Shown: positions 4,857 to 5,181 of the stretch, one piece after another | Numbering within the stretch: position 1 is the first letter of the stretch | Layout: every line of letters begins with the position of its first letter | NCBI GenBank assembly: GCA_027482725.1 | Contig: JAIXVT010000334.1 | Span: 1 to 5,181 of the forward strand | Direction: 5' to 3' | Length of the DNA stretch: 5,181 bases | DNA from: Pseudomonadota bacterium | GTDB lineage: Bacteria > Bdellovibrionota > UBA1018 > CAIMNF01 | The notes under the pieces: generated by a model | What the model was told of the DNA's origin: nothing | The model's input: the letters and a program-made list of their open reading frames with translations, nothing else | The model's database searches: none | Position numbers and translations under genes: made by a program

Positions 4857-5181
4857 TCTAAACCGCTCCCAACGGAATTCGCCATAATCACGTACACAAC
4901 AAACACAATTTGGATAAACAGGGCAGGGGCAAGCCCGACAAACAGCGGCAATATTGCGCGTGAACCCAACTTTTTAAGCTCACCTTGAACCAAGGCATCC
5001 CGTTCATGATTAAAACCATCCGATACAGAATGAATTCGATCCAACGCGCTCCTGCCCTCGATTAAGCACACCTGAAGGGTGCGCCGCAGTTCAATGGCCG
5101 TTCGGCACAAAAGATCAGTGACCCGACACGACGAGTTCTCGGTGGTGGGTATTGTCCACAGTCCATCGGTCCAATACTTTC
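4853..5181 (-). CDS. Probable TadB/TadC (GspF-like) inner-membrane platform protein, C-terminal part (runs off right edge)
   Basis: One hundred and eight residues read without a stop from the right window edge to TGA at 4853; the true start lies beyond 5181. The visible part has a cytoplasmic helical region (about 19-72: VTDLLCRTAIELRRTLQVCL, then HERDALVQGELKKLG) followed by a long hydrophobic segment (about 75-99, AILPLFVGLAPALFIQIVFVV) and a short tail. This order, with polar repeats of the LRRTLxxxLxEG type and then a basic KKLG and an LP-L-PALF membrane helix, resembles the end of the T2SSF domain of TadB/TadC proteins, which hold the ATPase at the inner membrane. A TTG at 5110 could be read as a start but has no ribosome site, and the open frame continues upstream of it. 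It converges on the secretin-ATPase pair and overlaps the small membrane gene by ATGA. Assignment is by pattern only. Confidence 0.6.
   Translation of the reverse strand, partial: KYWTDGLWTIPTTENSSCRVTDLLCRTAIELRRTLQVCLIEGRSALDRIHSVSDGFNHERDALVQGELKKLGSRAILPLFVGLAPALFIQIVFVVYVIMANSVGSGLE

Overview
The window shows a Gram-negative bacterium: it encodes an outer-membrane secretin and a matching cytoplasmic secretion ATPase. Base composition looks close to even, with many A/T-rich stretches between genes. The gene set (Tad/Flp-type secretion parts, a probable sigma-54 promoter, a degenerate sigma-54 activator-type AAA+ protein, and a 41-residue very basic protein before metK) would fit the former Deltaproteobacteria, for example Bdellovibrionota or relatives. 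That placement is inference; no rRNA or other marker is present.

Left part (1-2113), all on the minus strand. Reading leftwards there is a 41-aa basic protein (1988-2113), a leader with two hairpins, metK for S-adenosylmethionine synthetase (718-1884), and a small two-helix membrane protein (482-721) whose likely GTG start overlaps the metK stop. A roughly 200-bp spacer follows with a promoter-like TTGACA inside an inverted repeat, and then the N-terminal 93 residues of a sigma-54-activator-like AAA+ protein that runs off the left edge. That protein has lost the Walker A lysine, the GAFTGA loop and the Walker B acidic pair.

Right part (2114-5181). The 2114-2260 spacer separates the minus-strand block from a plus-strand pair: a CpaC/RcpA-like secretin (2261-3730) and a short CpaF/TadA-like ATPase (3715-4695), which overlap by 16 nt. 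Just before the secretin lies a TGG/TTGC (GG-N10-GC) sequence matching a sigma-54 promoter. Converging on the pair from the right are two minus-strand genes: the C-terminal part of a probable TadB/TadC (GspF-like) inner-membrane platform protein (4853 to beyond the right edge) and a short one-helix membrane protein (4608-4856). They are joined by an ATGA stop/start overlap, and the small one overlaps the end of the ATPase gene antisense.

Together the right half looks like part of a Tad/Flp pilus or related type II/IV secretion locus in a rearranged form. The secretin and ATPase form one operon, the platform protein lies on the opposite strand, and no CpaB, CpaE or pilin gene is visible here. 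The left half is housekeeping methionine/SAM metabolism next to an odd regulator. No tRNA, rRNA, CRISPR array or insertion sequence was seen.
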